Shown piece by piece: positions 36,865 through 45,879 of a DNA stretch of 64,000 nucleotides (positions are counted from its first letter, which is position 1; every line of letters begins with the position of its first letter). The DNA lies in NCBI GenBank assembly GCA_934140155.1, contig CAKPBC010000001.1:558001-622000 (forward strand), read 5' to 3'. The position numbers were made by a program, and so were the translations under genes. The notes beneath the pieces are model-generated. The model had not been told where the DNA came from, did not search any database, and saw nothing but the letters and a program-made list of their open reading frames with translations. The DNA comes from an uncultured Bacilli bacterium (lineage in GTDB: Bacteria; Bacillota_I; Bacilli_A; RFN20; CAG-826).

Positions 36865-36934
36865 TTATTAATTAATAGGGAAGATGTTAAAAAATATAGC
36901 AAAATAACTTTAAAATAGAAAGAAGGGGGAAATA

Positions 36935-37795
36935 ATGGCAATTGAAAATAAAACAAACATCAACTGGTTTCCTGGCCATATGCAAAAAGCAACCAGAGAA
37001 ATTGAGAATAGAATAAAAATTGTTGATGTAATTATTGAATTACTTGATGCACGCGCTCCTCTTTCGAGCAGAAATAATGCTTTATTTAAGATTACTAAAG
37101 ATAAAAAAAGATTATTAATTTTAACAAAAGCTGATTTAGCAGATGAAAAAATAACAAATAAATGGGTGGATTATTTTTCATCTTTAGGTTATTTGGTGAT
37201 GTGCGCTAATCTAAATGAAACTAAATTAGTGGATAAATTAACTACTAAAATTAATATTTTAGGACAAGAAAAACATGAAAAAGAAAAAAGAAAAGGAATG
37301 AAGCCACAGCCAATTAGAACAATGATAATTGGTATTCCTAATGTTGGTAAATCAACATTAATTAATCGTATAGCTAAACGTAATGCGGCATCTGTACAAA
37401 ACACACCAGGACATACCAAATCTCAACAATGGATTAAAGTTGGCAATTCTTTTGATTTGTTAGATACGCCAGGAATTTTACAAGCAAATTACGAAGATAA
37501 GAATTACGCTACCAACTTAGCGCTTATTGGATCAATTAAAGAAACAATATTGCCTCTTGATGATTTGGGAGATATCTTACTTGACTATTTAAAAGAATAT
37601 TATGTAGAAGACATAAAAACTCGTTTTAAGATAGAGTTTGATACTAATGAAGACAATTATAGTATCTTTACTAAAATTGCTTTAAAACGTGGTTTACTTC
37701 AAAAAGGAGAACCAGATGTTAGTAAAGCTAAAGCAGTATTTTTAAAAGAATTTAAAGAAGGTTTAATTGGTAGAATCTCTTTGGAGCGTATTTAG
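36935..37795 (+). CDS. rbgA: Ribosome biogenesis GTPase YlqF (RbgA)
   Basis: A 286-residue circularly permuted GTPase for late assembly of the 50S subunit. The N-terminal WFPGHMQKA is the YlqF signature. The G motifs appear in permuted order: TKAD (G4, about 67-70), then GIPNVGKST (G1, about 132-140), and DTPG (G3, about 175-178). The C-terminal RNA-binding domain follows. AGAAGGGGG precedes the start. Next to rnhB, with no bases between the stop and the rnhB start, as in B. subtilis. Confidence 0.95.
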   Translation: MAIENKTNINWFPGHMQKATREIENRIKIVDVIIELLDARAPLSSRNNALFKITKDKKRLLILTKADLADEKITNKWVDYFSSLGYLVMCANLNETKLVDKLTTKINILGQEKHEKEKRKGMKPQPIRTMIIGIPNVGKSTLINRIAKRNAASVQNTPGHTKSQQWIKVGNSFDLLDTPGILQANYEDKNYATNLALIGSIKETILPLDDLGDILLDYLKEYYVEDIKTRFKIEFDTNEDNYSIFTKIALKRGLLQKGEPDVSKAKAVFLKEFKEGLIGRISLERI

Positions 37796-38416
37796 ATGTT
37801 ACATTATGAAAAAGATTATTATACAAATGAAATAGAATTTATTGCTGGATGTGATGAAGCAGGTCGTGGCCCGCTTGCGGGACCTGTTGTTTGTGCGGCA
37901 GTAATTATGCCTAAAGATTTTCAAAATGAAGTGGTTAATGATTCTAAACAATTAACAGATAAAAAGCGAAGAGAACTTTTTGAGGTTATAAAAAAAGAAG
38001 CTATTGCTTATGCAGTTGTTGAAGTATCAGCGGATAAAATTGATGAAATTAATATTTATGAAGCTTCAAGACTAGGTATGGAATTAGCGTTAAGAAACTT
38101 AAAACACCGCTATGACATGGTTTTAACAGATTGCATGCCATTACTTCATGAAACAGTACCAGTAGAAGCTATTGTTAAAGGTGATGCTAAATCGTTTAAT
38201 ATTGCTTGTGCTTCGATACTTGCTAAAGTTACTCGTGATAACATTATGATTGAATTAGATAAACAATATCCAGAATATCAATTTGCTAAACATAAAGGCT
38301 ATGGTACTAAAGTTCATTTAGAAGCTTTAGAAAAATATGGGGCTATTGAACATATTCATCGTAAAACTTATGGCCCAGTTAAAAATTTAAAAATAAAACA
38401 ATTGACGCTTTTTTAA
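37796..38416 (+). CDS. rnhB: Ribonuclease HII
   Basis: A 206-residue RNase HII that cleaves the RNA strand of RNA-DNA hybrids and single ribonucleotides in DNA. The GCDEAGRGPLAGPVV motif (about 17-31) holds the first Asp-Glu pair, with the other metal-binding Asp in VLTDCMP (about 110) and D129-like GDAKS. It starts immediately after the rbgA stop. The end of the gene is followed by a hairpin that acts as terminator and overlaps the dprA ribosome-binding site. Confidence 0.95.
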   Translation: MLHYEKDYYTNEIEFIAGCDEAGRGPLAGPVVCAAVIMPKDFQNEVVNDSKQLTDKKRRELFEVIKKEAIAYAVVEVSADKIDEINIYEASRLGMELALRNLKHRYDMVLTDCMPLLHETVPVEAIVKGDAKSFNIACASILAKVTRDNIMIELDKQYPEYQFAKHKGYGTKVHLEALEKYGAIEHIHRKTYGPVKNLKIKQLTLF

Positions 38417-38420
38417 ATTT

Positions 38421-38455
38421 AATCACCTATAAATATAATGGTAGGTGATTTTTTT
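38421..38455 (+). terminator. Terminator hairpin holding the dprA ribosome-binding site
   Basis: AATCACCTA (38421-38429) pairs with TAGGTGATT (38442-38450), followed by T's to 38455. The right arm contains AGGTG, the only plausible Shine-Dalgarno for dprA, whose TTG start is at 38454. Confidence 0.75.
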
Positions 38456-39224
38456 GTTAACAGGACAAGATATATTATTATATTTTGCTTTAAAGCATTT
38501 AGGAGACTGGGATAAAATCTATACTTCTATAAAAAATAAGGATAGATTTGATGAAGAAGAATTTATAAGTTTAAAGACGAGATTAAAGAGTTTTTATGTG
38601 ACCATTATAGATGATGCTTATCCCGAGTATTTAAGACATTCTTTTAAGCCTCCATTTGTTATTTTTTATTATGGTAATTTAGATTTATTAATGCTTAATA
38701 ATCGAATAACGGTGGTAGGATCAAGAGATTGCTCTTCTTATGGAGAACAAGCCACTCAAATGGTTGTTAGCGAATTAGCAAAGGAAAATTATGTGATTGT
38801 ATCTGGCTTAGCAAGAGGAATAGACGCTGTTGCACATAAAGCGGCAATTGATGCAATGGGAAAAACAATTGCTGTCTTAGGATCAGGTATTGATTATTGC
38901 TATCCAAAACAAAATAAAGCATTATATGAGAAAATTAAAAATGAACATTTGCTTATTAGTGAATATCCTTTTGATGAATGTGCTAGTAAAGATAATTTTC
39001 CTAAACGTAATCGTTTATTAGCGGCTATTGGTAATGCTGTTTTGGTTACTGAATTTAAAATGCCATCAGGTACTAGCATTACCATTTCTTGTGCTTTAAA
39101 TTTAGGAAAAGATATTTATTGTGTTCCTTTTCCTATTAATAAAGAGAATAGTAACAACAAGTTAATTAAAGAAGGAGCGATACTCGTAACTTCGGCATTA
39201 GATATCATGGATGATAAGAAATAA
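38454..39224 (+). CDS. dprA: DNA processing protein DprA (Smf)
   Basis: A 256-residue Rossmann-like protein that binds single-stranded DNA and loads RecA during transformation. The start is set at TTG 38454 because AGGTG lies 6 bases upstream; an alternative GTG is at 38445. Key motifs: ITVVGSRDCSSYGEQ (about 77-91), IVSGLARGIDAVAH, TIAVLGSGIDYCYP and SEYPFD. The short N-terminal part lacks a full SAM domain, as in some small DprA proteins. Its ribosome-binding site is buried in a terminator hairpin. Confidence 0.93.
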   Translation: MLTGQDILLYFALKHLGDWDKIYTSIKNKDRFDEEEFISLKTRLKSFYVTIIDDAYPEYLRHSFKPPFVIFYYGNLDLLMLNNRITVVGSRDCSSYGEQATQMVVSELAKENYVIVSGLARGIDAVAHKAAIDAMGKTIAVLGSGIDYCYPKQNKALYEKIKNEHLLISEYPFDECASKDNFPKRNRLLAAIGNAVLVTEFKMPSGTSITISCALNLGKDIYCVPFPINKENSNNKLIKEGAILVTSALDIMDDKK

Positions 39225-39348
39225 TGATAGTTTTATACTTGATAAGTTATAAATAGTGATTTTATTGCTATAATATAAGTGCTTTATGAATTATAAGTGG
39301 GTCTTTTAGAATATTAAAATAATTTTTATCAAAAAAAAACAAATTTTT

Positions 39349-39368
39349 CTCATTACTCTAGTAATGAG
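39349..39368. promoter_or_regulatory. 9-bp dyad upstream of topA
   Basis: CTCATTACT (39349-39357), 2 bases, AGTAATGAG (39360-39368). A likely protein-binding site or hairpin in the 230-base region between dprA and topA, otherwise without visible genes except the short ORF at 39400. Confidence 0.4.
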
Positions 39369-39399
39369 TATAAAAATCATTATATATAAAGGAAAAATA

Positions 39400-39462
39400 A
39401 TGTTTGACAAATGTGAAAAAAAGATTAAATATTTAATAGTCTATAAGGAGGGATTAGTATGA
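39400..39462 (+). CDS. Possible 20-codon upstream ORF coupled to topA
   Basis: ATG at 39400, AAAGGA upstream, encodes MFDKCEKKIKYLIVYKEGLV and stops at 39460-39462 with an ATGA overlap on the topA start. The predicted topA promoter lies inside it, so it may be a chance ORF. Confidence 0.25.
   Translation: MFDKCEKKIKYLIVYKEGLV
39404..39431 (+). promoter_or_regulatory. topA promoter
   Basis: Consensus -35 TTGACA (39404-39409), then TAAATA (39426-39431) with 16-bp spacing. Starting near 39438 gives a leader of about 20 bases carrying AAGGAGGG. Confidence 0.55.
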
Positions 39463-41546
39463 AACTTGTAATTGTAGAATCTCCAACCAAATGCCATACT
39501 ATTGGTAAATATTTAGGTGATGAATATAAAGTTATGGCATCTTTAGGCCATGTCCGTGACTTATCTATAAAAGGAAAAAGTGGACTTGGTATTGATGTTG
39601 AACATGGTTTTAAACCAACATATGAAGTACAACCTAAGCAAATGGGTGTTGTTCGTGATTTAAAGAAAAATGCTAAAGAAGCTGATGAAGTTATAATTGC
39701 GACTGACCCGGACCGTGAAGGGGAAGCTATTGGTTGGCATTTAGCGGATTTATTAGGGTTAGACATAAATACAACAAAACGTTTAGAATTTCATGAAATT
39801 ACAAGAACAGCAATTACTAATGCTTTAAGTCATCCACGTACTATTGATATGAATCTTGTTGCTTCTCAAGAAACAAGAAGAATATTAGATCGTATTATTG
39901 GTTTTAAATTATCCTCTTTATTACAAAATAAGATTAAATCTCGTTCGGCAGGTCGAGTTCAATCTTCTTCATTAAAGTTATTAGTGGATCAAGAAAAACT
40001 TATTAATGAATTTGTTCCAGAAGAATATTGGACAATGAATGTTGATTTAGTTAAGGAAGATATAAAACTTACTGCAACATTAAGCGGCGAAACTAAAGTT
40101 AAATCTGAAGAAGACGCTATTAAAATAGAAAATAGTTTAGGAAATACTGCAGAAGTTATTTCTATCGACAAAGTTCGTAAAGTAACAGAATCTAAACCGC
40201 CTTTTACAACATCCACTATGCAACAAGAAGCATTTAATCGTTATAAATTTTCTACTAAAAAGACTGCAATGGTGGCACAAAAGTTATATGAAGGTATTCA
40301 ATTAGCGACCGAGACAGCAGGTCTTATTACATATATGCGTACTGACTCTGCTCGTTTAGCACCACAATTTGTAGAAAAAGCGCAAGCTTATATTAGTGAA
40401 AACTTTGGTGAAAATTATGTTGGAAAAACTAAAGCAAACAAAAATAAAAATGTTATTCAAGATGCTCATGAAGCAATTCGACCAACATCTTTAACAAGAA
40501 CACCAGAATCAATTAAAAAATATTTAACTAATGATGAATATAAACTTTATAGTTTAATTTATAATCGTGCTTTAGCCTCTTTAATGAGTGCTAAAATTGA
40601 TGAAGTAACAACAATTAAATTTAATTCTAATGGTGTTGAATTAAAAGTTAATGGTGTCGTAAATGTGTTTAATGGCTATAATGCTTTACTTAAAAGCAAA
40701 GATGAAGATGTTAAAGTTCTTCCAAATGTTGATGTTGGAGAAGTATTTGAAATTCAAGATGTAGTTAAAGAACAACATTTCACTAAAGCTCCAGCAAGAT
40801 TTTCTGAGGCTAAACTTGTTAAAACGATGGAAGAAGTCGGTATTGGAAGACCATCAACATATGCATCAACAATTGAAATATTAAAAGCGAGAAAATATGT
40901 TAATGTTGAATCGGGAATCTTAATTCCAACAGAACAAGGACTTAAGACTGACAATTTATTAGAAGAATATTTTACTAATTTAGTTGATCCATCTTTTACT
41001 GCCCAAATGGAAAAGAATCTTGATGATATTGTTGCGGGTAGTGAATCACGCATTCAATTATTACAAACTTTTTATGATGGTTTTATGACTCAACTTGCTT
41101 ATGCAAAAGAGCATATTGAAAAAGCTAAAGATGAACCAAGCGGAAATATTTGTCCAAAATGTGGTTCTCCAATGGTGTTTAAAAATTCAAAATATGGAAA
41201 GTTTGAAGCTTGCTCTAATTATCCACATTGTCACTATATTGCTCCAAAAGAAAAAGCAGAAATTCCAAGCGATGCTCCGATTTGTCCAGAATGTGGTTCC
41301 CCACTTGTATTAAGAAAAAATAAAAAAGGACAAACATTCTATGGCTGTAGTAATTTCCCAAAATGTCATTACATCATGGAAGATAAAAATGCCAAAGTTG
41401 AAGAGCCAATTATTGTTGGAAAGTGTCCAGAATGCGGTGGAGATTTACTTGTTAAACAAGGAAAATATTCAAAGTTCATTGGATGTAGCAATTTCCCAAC
41501 TTGTCACCATATGGAAAAATATATCAAACCAAAGAAGGCTAAATAG
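39459..41546 (+). CDS. topA: DNA topoisomerase I
   Basis: A 695-residue type IA topoisomerase that relaxes negative supercoils. The N-terminal TOPRIM domain (about 1-115) contains VIVESPTK and the DPDREGEAIGWH motif. The active-site tyrosine is Y292 in ITYMRTDSAR. Three C-terminal zinc ribbons follow (CPKCG...C..YPHC, CPECG...C.NFPKC, CPECG...C.NFPTC; about 565-685). AAGGAGGG is just upstream. It lies in the dprA-topA-trmFO-xerC order known from B. subtilis. Confidence 0.97.
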   Translation: MKLVIVESPTKCHTIGKYLGDEYKVMASLGHVRDLSIKGKSGLGIDVEHGFKPTYEVQPKQMGVVRDLKKNAKEADEVIIATDPDREGEAIGWHLADLLGLDINTTKRLEFHEITRTAITNALSHPRTIDMNLVASQETRRILDRIIGFKLSSLLQNKIKSRSAGRVQSSSLKLLVDQEKLINEFVPEEYWTMNVDLVKEDIKLTATLSGETKVKSEEDAIKIENSLGNTAEVISIDKVRKVTESKPPFTTSTMQQEAFNRYKFSTKKTAMVAQKLYEGIQLATETAGLITYMRTDSARLAPQFVEKAQAYISENFGENYVGKTKANKNKNVIQDAHEAIRPTSLTRTPESIKKYLTNDEYKLYSLIYNRALASLMSAKIDEVTTIKFNSNGVELKVNGVVNVFNGYNALLKSKDEDVKVLPNVDVGEVFEIQDVVKEQHFTKAPARFSEAKLVKTMEEVGIGRPSTYASTIEILKARKYVNVESGILIPTEQGLKTDNLLEEYFTNLVDPSFTAQMEKNLDDIVAGSESRIQLLQTFYDGFMTQLAYAKEHIEKAKDEPSGNICPKCGSPMVFKNSKYGKFEACSNYPHCHYIAPKEKAEIPSDAPICPECGSPLVLRKNKKGQTFYGCSNFPKCHYIMEDKNAKVEEPIIVGKCPECGGDLLVKQGKYSKFIGCSNFPTCHHMEKYIKPKKAK

Positions 41547-41556
41547 TCTTCTTTTT
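41531..41556 (+). terminator. Hairpin at the end of topA
   Basis: AAAGAAGGCTA (41531-41541) pairs with TAGTCTTCTTT (41544-41554), one G:T pair, with a 2-nt loop and a short T-run. The stem covers the topA stop codon. Confidence 0.6.
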
Positions 41557-41602
41557 CTATTTGTTTGAGCAAAGTTATGTTATATTAATAAAGGTGATTA
41601 AT

Positions 41603-42889
41603 GTGAAAAAAGTAATAGTGGTAGGAGCTGGATTAGCAGGTGTAGAGGCTACATATTTTTTAATAAATAAAGGTATCAAAGTGGATTTATATGAACAAAG
41701 ACCGATTAAAAATACTGGCGCGCATCATAGCGCTAATTTTGCAGAATTAGTTTGTTCTAATTCTTTGAAGTCTAATAATTTAGATAATGCTTGTGGATTA
41801 TTAAAAAGTGAAATGCGCTTGATGAATAGTATAACTATGCAAATTGCGGATGAAACAAGAGTACCTGCTGGTAATGCTTTAGCGGTTGATCGTGATTTAT
41901 TTGCAAGTAAAATTACCGAAATAATTAAGAATCATCCTTTAGTTAATTTTCATAATGAAGAATATGTTGACTTTGATTCTGACGCTTTGATTATTGTTGC
42001 GACTGGACCATTATCAAGTGAAAATATTATTCAAAAACTAGAAACTATTACAGGAGAAAAAATGTTTTCGTTTTTTGATGCCTGCGCTCCAATTGTGGAA
42101 AAAAGTAGTATTGATTTTACTAAAGCATATTATAAATCTCGCTATGAACAAGGCGATAATAGTTACATTAATTGCGCCATGAATAAAGAAGAATATGAAA
42201 AATTTTATGATGCTTTAATAAATGCTGAACTTGCCGAATTACATGATTTTGATAAAAAGTATTTTGAAGGTTGTATGCCAATTGAAGCAATGGCAAAAAG
42301 AGGAGAAAAAACTTTGCGTTATGGCCCTTTAAAACCAATGGGACTACGAAGAACACCCGAAGATCGTCCTTATGCCGTTGTACAATTAAGACAAGATAAT
42401 GTTATTGGTAGTTTATATAATATTGTCGGTTTTCAAACTAATTTAACATATAGCGAACAAAAAAGAGTTTTCTCGCTTATTCCAGGATTAGAAAATGCTA
42501 AATATGTTCGATATGGCTTAATGCATCGCAATACTTATATTTGCGCTCCCAAACACCTAAATAGAGATTTGTCACTTAAAAATGCTCCATCTATTTTTAT
42601 TGCCGGACAATTATCTGGTGTGGAAGGATATGTCGAAAGTGCATGTTCAGGAATTATTGCGGCAATAAGTGTTTATAAAAGACTAAAAGGAGAAGAATTT
42701 ATTGCTCCACCAATAAATACAATGATTGGTGCTTTATTAAATTACTTAGCGATATGTTCTCCAAGTGATTTTTCACCAATGAATTCTAATTACGGAATCG
42801 TTCCGCGTGATACTAAGCTTGAAAAAATCGAAGTAAGTAATATTGCTCTTGCTTCATTAAAAGACTGGTGGAGTCATAATTATGAGTGA
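41603..42889 (+). CDS. trmFO: Methylenetetrahydrofolate-tRNA-(uracil-5-)-methyltransferase
   Basis: A 428-residue FAD protein that makes 5-methyluridine at position 54 of tRNA using methylene-THF. The GTG at 41603 is preceded by AAAGGTGA and gives the usual N-terminus, VIVVGAGLAGVEATYFL, the FAD-binding Rossmann motif. Other family signatures include VCSNSLKSNNLDNACGLLKSEM (Cys near 55) and FIAGQLSGVEGYVESACSG near residue 335. The 3' end overlaps xerC by 8 bases, so translation is coupled. Confidence 0.95.
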   Translation: MKKVIVVGAGLAGVEATYFLINKGIKVDLYEQRPIKNTGAHHSANFAELVCSNSLKSNNLDNACGLLKSEMRLMNSITMQIADETRVPAGNALAVDRDLFASKITEIIKNHPLVNFHNEEYVDFDSDALIIVATGPLSSENIIQKLETITGEKMFSFFDACAPIVEKSSIDFTKAYYKSRYEQGDNSYINCAMNKEEYEKFYDALINAELAELHDFDKKYFEGCMPIEAMAKRGEKTLRYGPLKPMGLRRTPEDRPYAVVQLRQDNVIGSLYNIVGFQTNLTYSEQKRVFSLIPGLENAKYVRYGLMHRNTYICAPKHLNRDLSLKNAPSIFIAGQLSGVEGYVESACSGIIAAISVYKRLKGEEFIAPPINTMIGALLNYLAICSPSDFSPMNSNYGIVPRDTKLEKIEVSNIALASLKDWWSHNYE

Positions 42890-43793
42890 TGAAATTAGCA
42901 TGTATAAAGAATATCTAAAATTAGAAAAAGGATATTCGGATAAAACAATTGAAAGTTATTTAGAAGATATAAAAAAGTTTTATAAATATGCCGAAAAAAG
43001 GGGATTTAATCCTTTAAAAGTTTCTAATCTTACGATTCGTGGTTTTTTAAGCGATGAAAGAATTAATAATATTTCTAAACGTACTTTGAAGAGAAGATTA
43101 AGTGGATTAAGAAGCTTTTATGATTATTTAGAAAAAAATAAATATGTAAAATTTAATCCTTTTGTAGCGGTAACTTCACCTAAAGCAGATATTAAATATC
43201 CGAAAGTTTTATTTGATGATGATGTAGAAAAACTTTTAAAAGCTAACTTGGAAAGAAAAGATGAACTAATGGAGAGAGATCAAGCTATTCTTGAACTCCT
43301 TTATGCTTCGGGATTTCGTGGCTCTGAATTAGTAAATATTAATGTTAGTGATGTCGATTTTCGTGGAAGAATTATTAAAGTTATTGGTAAGGGCTCAAAA
43401 GAAAGGATTGTTCCTTTTTCTATTGAGTGTCAAAAAGCATTGAACACTTATTACAAAGATTTAAGGCCAAAATTATTACTTAAATCTACAAGTGAAGAAA
43501 TATCCACTAAATTATTTTTAAATAGTAAAGGTGAAAAATTAACTTTACGCGGTTTAGAATATATTTTGCATCAAATAGAAAATAAAACGGGAATATTTTT
43601 AGGACTTCACCCCCATATGCTTCGTCATACTTTTGCTACGGGTCTTTTAGAACGAGGAGCAGATTTAAGAGTAATTCAAACGATGTTAGGACATGCATCT
43701 ATTTCTACAACTCAAATTTACACTCATGTAACTACAGAGGCGATGAAAAAAGAATATAATGAGGCGCATCCTCGTGCAAAAATAAAAAAATAG
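42882..43793 (+). CDS. xerC: Tyrosine recombinase XerC
   Basis: A 303-residue site-specific tyrosine recombinase. The N-terminal SAM-like domain (about 1-95) is followed by the catalytic domain. The catalytic Arg is in ASGFRGSEL (about 146), with H-x-x-R in HPHMLRHTF (about 244-252) and GHASISTTQIYTHV holding the second His and the nucleophilic Tyr (about 270-283). It occupies the position of B. subtilis codV, directly after trmFO, and probably resolves chromosome dimers at dif. Phage-like accessory features are absent nearby. Confidence 0.93.
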   Translation: MSDEISMYKEYLKLEKGYSDKTIESYLEDIKKFYKYAEKRGFNPLKVSNLTIRGFLSDERINNISKRTLKRRLSGLRSFYDYLEKNKYVKFNPFVAVTSPKADIKYPKVLFDDDVEKLLKANLERKDELMERDQAILELLYASGFRGSELVNINVSDVDFRGRIIKVIGKGSKERIVPFSIECQKALNTYYKDLRPKLLLKSTSEEISTKLFLNSKGEKLTLRGLEYILHQIENKTGIFLGLHPHMLRHTFATGLLERGADLRVIQTMLGHASISTTQIYTHVTTEAMKKEYNEAHPRAKIKK

Positions 43794-43867
43794 CAACAAA
43801 AATCCACTCTTTGTTGATAAATATTCAATAATGTTGTATTCTTTTTTTGGAAACGGAGGAAAAAAAT

Positions 43868-44332
43868 ATGTCAAATAAAGTAAAAGGTTATTTGCTTGGA
43901 ATTTTAGCTTCTTTAGCTGTAGTGGCTCTTTGGATTGTTCTTTATGTTTTTGTTGGCATTATTGCAGGATATATCGGTGCATTGATGGCACTATCAATTA
44001 TCATGATTTACAAAAAATTTAATCCAGAAGATAATAGTAATGTTATTTACGTTGTTGCTTCAGTTATCGGATTATTTGAAATCTTCATTGCGGAATTTGC
44101 GAGTGTTGGCATTATGTGCGTTATGAACAATAAAGATTTTGGCAGTGAAGTGGCAAATTCTTTTGTTGGTATAGTACTTGATGTTGTTATTGCAGTCATT
44201 TTGTCGGCTTTAGTTTTATTCTATTACATTAGACAACAAACTAAAAAAGTTGAGACTCGTAAAGTAGAAAGTACAACTTCACCATTAGAAAACATTGAAA
44301 CAAGTGAAAAAACAAACGAAAGCGAGAAATAA
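43868..44332 (+). CDS. Membrane protein, unknown function
   Basis: A 154-residue protein with four predicted helices (about 9-31, 38-56, 65-88, 100-125) and a Lys/Thr/Glu-rich cytoplasmic tail. The ATG at 43868 follows GGAGG at a distance of 7; the upstream TTG is unlikely. It lies where B. subtilis has clpQ-clpY-codY, and is probably cotranscribed with the next small gene, two bases away. No family recognised. Confidence 0.6.
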   Translation: MSNKVKGYLLGILASLAVVALWIVLYVFVGIIAGYIGALMALSIIMIYKKFNPEDNSNVIYVVASVIGLFEIFIAEFASVGIMCVMNNKDFGSEVANSFVGIVLDVVIAVILSALVLFYYIRQQTKKVETRKVESTTSPLENIETSEKTNESEK

Positions 44333-44334
44333 TC

Positions 44335-44745
44335 ATGGATTTCCAACAAACTAAAGATGAACTAATTACGCAAGGATTAATTTCATCTACTGAGGATTTG
44401 ATTTTATGTGAAGATGCTCCTAGTAATTTTGATATTATTATGGGAGGAGCGTTAGGCGCGGCTTTAACTGCGAATAAGCGTAAAGTATATGCTTTAACTG
44501 TTGATGATAAGCGTATCCAACTTTTTTATTTAGATAAGAAAACTTTAAAATACTTAAACTTAGTTGAGCGTTATAACATTAGCGATTTGAAGAAAATAAA
44601 AGCAAGCACTTTTTTAGGCTATCAAGTTATATTTAAAACTAATGAACACACTATCAGTTTGCTATCTTCTAAAAAATATCGTGGTTATGATCAAAAAGAG
44701 GCTGTTAAGAGTATTTTTAACAAGTTAAAAGCATTAAAAAAATAA
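44335..44745 (+). CDS. Small soluble protein, possible PH-like fold
   Basis: A 136-residue protein without membrane helices. Predicted beta strands with a hydrophobic helix at the C-terminus (about 118-135) suggest a bacterial PH-like domain, as in cytoplasmic YvlB- or bPH-type proteins, but there is no decisive motif. It starts two bases after the upstream membrane protein and ends before a terminator at 44754. The pair probably works together. Function unknown. Confidence 0.5.
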   Translation: MDFQQTKDELITQGLISSTEDLILCEDAPSNFDIIMGGALGAALTANKRKVYALTVDDKRIQLFYLDKKTLKYLNLVERYNISDLKKIKASTFLGYQVIFKTNEHTISLLSSKKYRGYDQKEAVKSIFNKLKALKK

Positions 44746-44753
44746 TTATTTAT

Positions 44754-44779
44754 GGGAAGTGATTTCGCTTCCCGTTTTT
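44754..44779 (+). terminator. Intrinsic terminator before rpsB
   Basis: GGGAAG (44754-44759) pairs with CTTCCC (44768-44773), followed by GTTTTT. Confidence 0.8.
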
Positions 44780-44803
44780 ATTTGTTTAAAAAGCAAAAAA
44801 AAG

Positions 44804-44832
44804 TTGCATAGTAATACTTACTATGGTAGAAT
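44804..44832 (+). promoter_or_regulatory. rpsB-tsf promoter
   Basis: TTGCAT (44804-44809), 17 bp, TAGAAT (44827-44832). Start of transcription near 44839. Confidence 0.75.
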
Positions 44833-44838
44833 AACTTG

Positions 44839-44947
44839 GCCTGAAAAATCAGGACTACACACATCATGGATTCATAGTTCGTGTCTTAATTACTTAAGGG
44901 ACTATGTTCGAAGTGATGGAGGAACTAACAAAAGGAGGACTCATAAA
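44839..44947 (+). promoter_or_regulatory. Structured leader of rpsB
   Basis: A 109-base 5' untranslated region with two visible helices: CCTGA-AAAA-TCAGG near 44841-44854, and CATAGT pairing with ACTATG across about 30 bases. S2 leaders that bind the protein occur in several bacteria, so autoregulation by S2 is plausible. Not checked by covariance. Confidence 0.4.
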
Positions 44948-45877
44948 ATGAGCGAAAAGGAAGAAGAAGTCGTAGTAGAAGAAAACGTTATGGAACAAGC
45001 TATGCCTGAAGAAGGTACACCTGTCATAACAATGAAAAAACTTCTTGAAGCTGGTGCACACTTTGGTCACCCAACAAGAAGATGGAATCCAAAAATGCAA
45101 AAATACATTTTTGGTGCAAGAAATGGAGTTTACATTATCGATCTCCAAAAAACTGCAGCTAAAATTGAAGAAGCATATGCAGCTTTAAAACAAATCGTAT
45201 TAGATGGTGGTAAAGTTTTATTTGTTGGAACAAGAAAACAAGTCCAAGAAGAAGTTATTGAAGAAGCAAACCGTTCTGGTTCATTCTACATCACAAACCG
45301 TTGGTTAGGTGGTACATTAACAAACTTCAAAACTTTATCAAACTCAATCCGTCATTTAAAAGATTTAGAAAAAATGGCTGATGATGGTACATTTGATGTC
45401 TTACCTAAGAAAGAAGTTGCTCTTTTAAAGAAAGAACAAGAAAAATTAATGAAGAACTTAGAAGGTATCAAAGAAATGCGTAAAGTACCTAACGCAATCA
45501 TCGTTGTTGATCCACGTATGGAACACAATGCAGTTGCAGAAGGTCGTAAATTAGGAATCCCTGTATTTGGTATTTGTGATACAAATGCTGATCCAGATGA
45601 AGTAGATTACGCAATTCCTGCAAATGATGACGCTATCCGTTCAGTACATTTAATCTTAGCAGTTTTAGCAGACGCTATCGTTGAAGCAAAAGGTGGACAA
45701 ACAATTATTGCTTACACTAAAGATGAAGATGATTCAGAAGTCTCTATGAATGATGCTTTAAAAGAAGAAGAAAAGAAAGTTGAAGAAGATGCTAAAGAAG
45801 AAAAACCTCAACGTAGAGCACCAAGAAAAAGAGTAAACAAAGAAGAAACAGCTCCAAAAGCTGAAGAGGAAAAATAA
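44948..45877 (+). CDS. rpsB: 30S ribosomal protein S2
   Basis: A 309-residue S2 of the small ribosomal subunit. The start at 44948 has AAAGGAGGA in good position. The conserved core begins at about residue 27 (TMKKLLEAGAHFGHPTRRWNPKM) and includes VDPRMEHNAVAEGRKLGIPVFGICDTNADPD. An acidic N-terminal extension of about 30 residues and a charged C-terminal tail of about 60 residues (acidic, then Arg/Lys rich) make it much longer than E. coli S2. Cotranscribed with tsf, two bases apart. Confidence 0.96.
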   Translation: MSEKEEEVVVEENVMEQAMPEEGTPVITMKKLLEAGAHFGHPTRRWNPKMQKYIFGARNGVYIIDLQKTAAKIEEAYAALKQIVLDGGKVLFVGTRKQVQEEVIEEANRSGSFYITNRWLGGTLTNFKTLSNSIRHLKDLEKMADDGTFDVLPKKEVALLKKEQEKLMKNLEGIKEMRKVPNAIIVVDPRMEHNAVAEGRKLGIPVFGICDTNADPDEVDYAIPANDDAIRSVHLILAVLADAIVEAKGGQTIIAYTKDEDDSEVSMNDALKEEEKKVEEDAKEEKPQRRAPRKRVNKEETAPKAEEEK

Positions 45878-45879
45878 AA

